Assembly: GCA_017798145.1 (NCBI GenBank)
Contig: CP059069.1
Coordinates: 2,403,226-2,467,225 of the forward strand
Length of the DNA stretch: 64,000 nt
Source of the DNA: Akkermansiaceae bacterium
Lineage (GTDB): Bacteria; Verrucomicrobiota; Verrucomicrobiia; Verrucomicrobiales; Akkermansiaceae
Direction of reading: 5' to 3'
A program made the position numbers and the translations under genes. Below, one piece after another: positions 61,575 to 64,000 of this stretch. The first letter of the stretch is position 1; every line of letters starts with the position of its first letter. The notes under the pieces are model-generated. The model was not told the DNA's origin, did not search any database, and saw nothing but the letters and a program-made list of their open reading frames with translations.

Positions 61575-64000
61575 ATGAGATATTTTGCATGGACCATCGC
61601 GCCTCTGGCACTTCTTTTGGCAGGGTGCCGGGAGAAAACGATTGTATTCAGCAATGGCGCTGAGGATGCCGCAGCCCCGGCGTCCAACGGGAGTGAAATG
61701 ATTCTTCCCGAGCAGGTCTCCTTCAACGAGCACATTCAGCCCATCCTCTCCGAATACTGCTATCACTGCCACGGCCCGGATGCCGGAACCCGGATGCCGG
61801 AGAAGGAGCCGTTGCGCTTCGATGTCGAGGAAGAGATGTTCAAGGTGCGGGATTTCGGCGCGCCGGTCATCGTGAAGGGCAAGCCGGAGGAATCCGAGTT
61901 GGTGAAGCTCATCCGCTCCACGGACAAGTCCGAGGTGATGCCGCCGCCGGAAAGCCACAAGACGATGGGCGCGCGGGAGATCGCGCTTCTGGAGAAATGG
62001 ATCGAGCAGGGCGCGGAATACGAGGGTCACTGGTCCTATGAGCCGATCGCCAGGCCGATTCCGCCCGAGAACAAATGGTCCGACAAGCCGGTGGACGGCT
62101 TCATTTTCGAAAAACTCGCCGAGGCGGGGCTGGAGCCGAATCCCACCGACGATGCGCGCCGTTTCCACCGCAGGCTGTCGCTGGATCTCACCGGCCTGCC
62201 GCCGGAACCCGCCCAGACGGATGCGTTCGTGGCCGCTTATGAAAAGGATGCCGAGGCCGCCGTTGCCGCCGAGGCCGACCGCATGCTCGCCTCCATCCAA
62301 AGCGCGGAGCACTTCGCGCGGCATTGGCTCGACGCGGCGCGCTATGCCGACACGCACGGCATCCACATCGACAACTACCGCGCCATCTGGCCGTACCGCG
62401 ATTGGGTGGTGCGGGCTTTCCACCAGAACATGAAATGGGACCAGTTCACCACCGAGCAGCTCGCCGGCGATCTCATTCCCGACCGCACGCTCGACCAGCA
62501 CGTGGCCACCGGTTTCCTCCGCTCCCTCGCCACCACCGGCGAGGGCGGCGCGATCCCCGAGGAATACGACGCGATCTACGCCACCGACCGCGTGGACACC
62601 ATGAGCGGCATCTGGCTCGGCCTCACGGCGAGCTGCGCCTCCTGCCACGACCACAAGTTCGACCCGTTTTCCCAGAAGGATTTCTACCAGTTCGCCGCGT
62701 TTTTCCGGAACAACACGATGAAGGCGCTGGACGGTAACAACGCGGAGCACGCGCCGGCCATTTTCGTCCCGCTACAAGATGACAGGGAAAAGTGGATGCA
62801 GATACAGGAGTCCGTGAAAAGCCTGGACGGAAAGCTCGCGGCGCGGCGCAAGGCGGCGAACGCGGATTTCAAGGGCTGGATCGCCACGGCGGCGCAGTCG
62901 CAGGCGCAGGAGACGGACTCTTCGCTGGCGATCCACCTCCCCCTCACGGAAAACGAAGGCAACATCAAGGGCAGGGTGAACGGCCAGCCGCAGGAGTGGT
63001 CGGCGGCGCCCAAGCGCATCGCCGGCCCGCTGGGCAAGGCGATCACGGTTTCCGGCGCGGACATCCCGCTGGGTGACATCGGAAATTTCTCGCGCGGAGA
63101 TCAGGTCAGCTACGGCGGCTTCATCCGGATCGATGGCCCGGCAAGAGAGGTCAATGGCTCGGTCATCGCGAAAATGGATTCCGCCAACGGCTTCCGGGGC
63201 TGGGATCTCTACCTTGAGAACGGCCAGCCGGGCGCGCACATCATCGACAGTTGGGACAAGTCGGCGAACAAAATGGTCTCACCCACCATGCTGAAACCCA
63301 ATGTATGGTATCATGTCATGGTCGTTTTCGACGGCACGCTCGCCGGCCACCAGACGATGTCGATTTTCGTGGATGGGAAAAGGGTCGGAGCCGGTGCGAA
63401 TCCGAACACGGTCGGCGGAACCATCGAAACCACCGTGCCCCTGCGCCTTGGCTCTCGCGAGGGCGGGGAGTCGAAACTCAATGGCAAAGTCTCGCTCCAG
63501 GACTTCCGCTTCTACCGGAAAAAACTCACCGGGGCGGAGATTTCCGACCTTGCCAACAACAAGATGATCGGCGTCTGGGCGGCGATCCCGGAGAACAAGC
63601 GCACGAAGGAGCAGAACGCCGCGCTCGCGGAGCACTACTTCACCTTCGTGGATGCCCCTTCCCTTGAGCTGCTGCGCGAAAAGGACAAGCTCGTTGCCGC
63701 CGACGGCGAGATCCGGAAGCGCGGCTCTGCCACACTGGTATTCGAGGAGAAGAGCGAGGAACCCTTCGCCCACATCCTCACGCGGGGAGCCTACGCCTCA
63801 AAGGGCGAAAAGGTTTTCCCCAATACCCCCGCCATGCTGCCGCCCATGCCCGAAGGTGCGCCGAAGAACCGCCTCGGCCTCGCGAAGTGGCTCAACGACC
63901 CGAAAAACCCCCTCCCCGCACGCGTCACGATGAACCGCCTCTGGGCGAATTTCTTCGGGATCGGCATCGTGGAATCGGCGGGCGACTTCGGCATCATGGG
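61575..64000 (+). CDS. PSCyt1/DUF1549/DUF1553 protein with an LamG-like insertion, 3'-truncated
   Basis: Frame from ATG 61575 stays open to the window edge (808 codons). It begins with a lipoprotein signal (LALLLAGC), then cytochrome c CYHCH (residues 62-66), DUF1549 (LTGLPPEPAQTDAFV, HWLDAARYADTHGIHIDNYR, CASCHDHKFDPFSQKDFYQFA), then a concanavalin/LamG-like insert (about residues 445-645: YGGFIRIDGPAREVNGSVIAKMD, WYHVMVVFDGTLAGHQTMSIFVDG, FRFYRKKLTGAEISDLAN), and the start of DUF1553 (NDPKNPLPARVTMNRLWANFFG). The insert may bind carbohydrate. The other copy at 3415-6516 has no such clear LamG part. Confidence 0.9.
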   Translation, partial: MRYFAWTIAPLALLLAGCREKTIVFSNGAEDAAAPASNGSEMILPEQVSFNEHIQPILSEYCYHCHGPDAGTRMPEKEPLRFDVEEEMFKVRDFGAPVIVKGKPEESELVKLIRSTDKSEVMPPPESHKTMGAREIALLEKWIEQGAEYEGHWSYEPIARPIPPENKWSDKPVDGFIFEKLAEAGLEPNPTDDARRFHRRLSLDLTGLPPEPAQTDAFVAAYEKDAEAAVAAEADRMLASIQSAEHFARHWLDAARYADTHGIHIDNYRAIWPYRDWVVRAFHQNMKWDQFTTEQLAGDLIPDRTLDQHVATGFLRSLATTGEGGAIPEEYDAIYATDRVDTMSGIWLGLTASCASCHDHKFDPFSQKDFYQFAAFFRNNTMKALDGNNAEHAPAIFVPLQDDREKWMQIQESVKSLDGKLAARRKAANADFKGWIATAAQSQAQETDSSLAIHLPLTENEGNIKGRVNGQPQEWSAAPKRIAGPLGKAITVSGADIPLGDIGNFSRGDQVSYGGFIRIDGPAREVNGSVIAKMDSANGFRGWDLYLENGQPGAHIIDSWDKSANKMVSPTMLKPNVWYHVMVVFDGTLAGHQTMSIFVDGKRVGAGANPNTVGGTIETTVPLRLGSREGGESKLNGKVSLQDFRFYRKKLTGAEISDLANNKMIGVWAAIPENKRTKEQNAALAEHYFTFVDAPSLELLREKDKLVAADGEIRKRGSATLVFEEKSEEPFAHILTRGAYASKGEKVFPNTPAMLPPMPEGAPKNRLGLAKWLNDPKNPLPARVTMNRLWANFFGIGIVESAGDFGIM

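Noticed and set aside
61401..62750. 449-codon minus-strand frame at the window end
   Set aside because: Shadow of the plus-strand PSCyt1/DUF1549 gene, whose frame stays open to the edge.

Overview
The window looks like a chromosome segment of a GC-rich bacterium of the Verrucomicrobiota (probably a Verrucomicrobiales relative). This rests on family content rather than a marker gene: DUF1501 and PSCyt1/DUF1549/DUF1553 proteins with c-type heme motifs, several sulfatases, sialate O-acetylesterases, DUF1080, an SHD1-like protein, a PEP-CTERM protein, a helical-repeat protein with AW..DP..A repeats, and a serine protease ending in a 'DPDLDGISNLLEYAFGGNP' type segment. No rRNA, tRNA, CRISPR array, transposase or phage gene was seen.

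Layout. 1-6.5 kb: a 5'-truncated M56/BlaR1-like protease fused to two STN-like repeats, then a DUF1501 gene and a PSCyt1/DUF1549/DUF1553 gene on the minus strand, separated by a RelBE-like toxin-antitoxin pair on the plus strand. 6.6-15.4 kb: a minus-strand run with kdgK, a frameshifted vapC, ctaB, DUF1080, a SMUG1-type uracil-DNA glycosylase, an FAH-family hydrolase, and a tightly overlapping pqiA-pqiA-pqiB-pqiC-HIT operon. 15.5-18 kb: an arsenic operon arsR-DUF6428-acr3-arsC with a palindromic operator. 18-26.3 kb: secreted and polysaccharide-related genes (sialate O-acetylesterase, BNR-4 protein, two sulfatases, a PEP-CTERM protein). 26.5-33.1 kb: sdhC-sdhA with no sdhB after them, an Opp-type ATPase, an I78-like inhibitor, a helical-repeat protein and an aldo/keto reductase.

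33.5-36.5 kb is a small accessory island: an orphan cytosine-C5 DNA methyltransferase, flanked on one side by a candidate ADP-ribosyltransferase-fold protein plus small partner and on the other by a decayed copy of the 3' part of that same pair. 36.5-43.3 kb returns to housekeeping and secreted genes (acnA, small cytochrome c, DUF4174, beta-CASP nuclease, serine protease).

43.7-56 kb is a defence island. A Wadjet (JetABCD) plasmid-defence operon is split between jetC and jetD by an oppositely oriented HigBA module and is headed by two tandem VapBC modules. Next come an HNH endonuclease gene, a methyltransferase gene cut off after its SAM-binding motif, a frame fragment, and three copies of an 11-bp motif that bound these pieces. 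56-64 kb: polA (with an in-frame GC-palindrome insertion), a sulfatase, a sialate-esterase-like protein and a second PSCyt1/DUF1549/DUF1553 gene running off the window end.

The strongest themes are (1) toxin-antitoxin modules placed inside otherwise conserved operons on the opposite strand, twice in 64 kb; (2) an orphan methyltransferase bracketed by an intact and a decayed copy of a candidate ADP-ribosyltransferase toxin/partner module; and (3) dispersed inverted-repeat elements, one inside polA and one running into the start of jetB.
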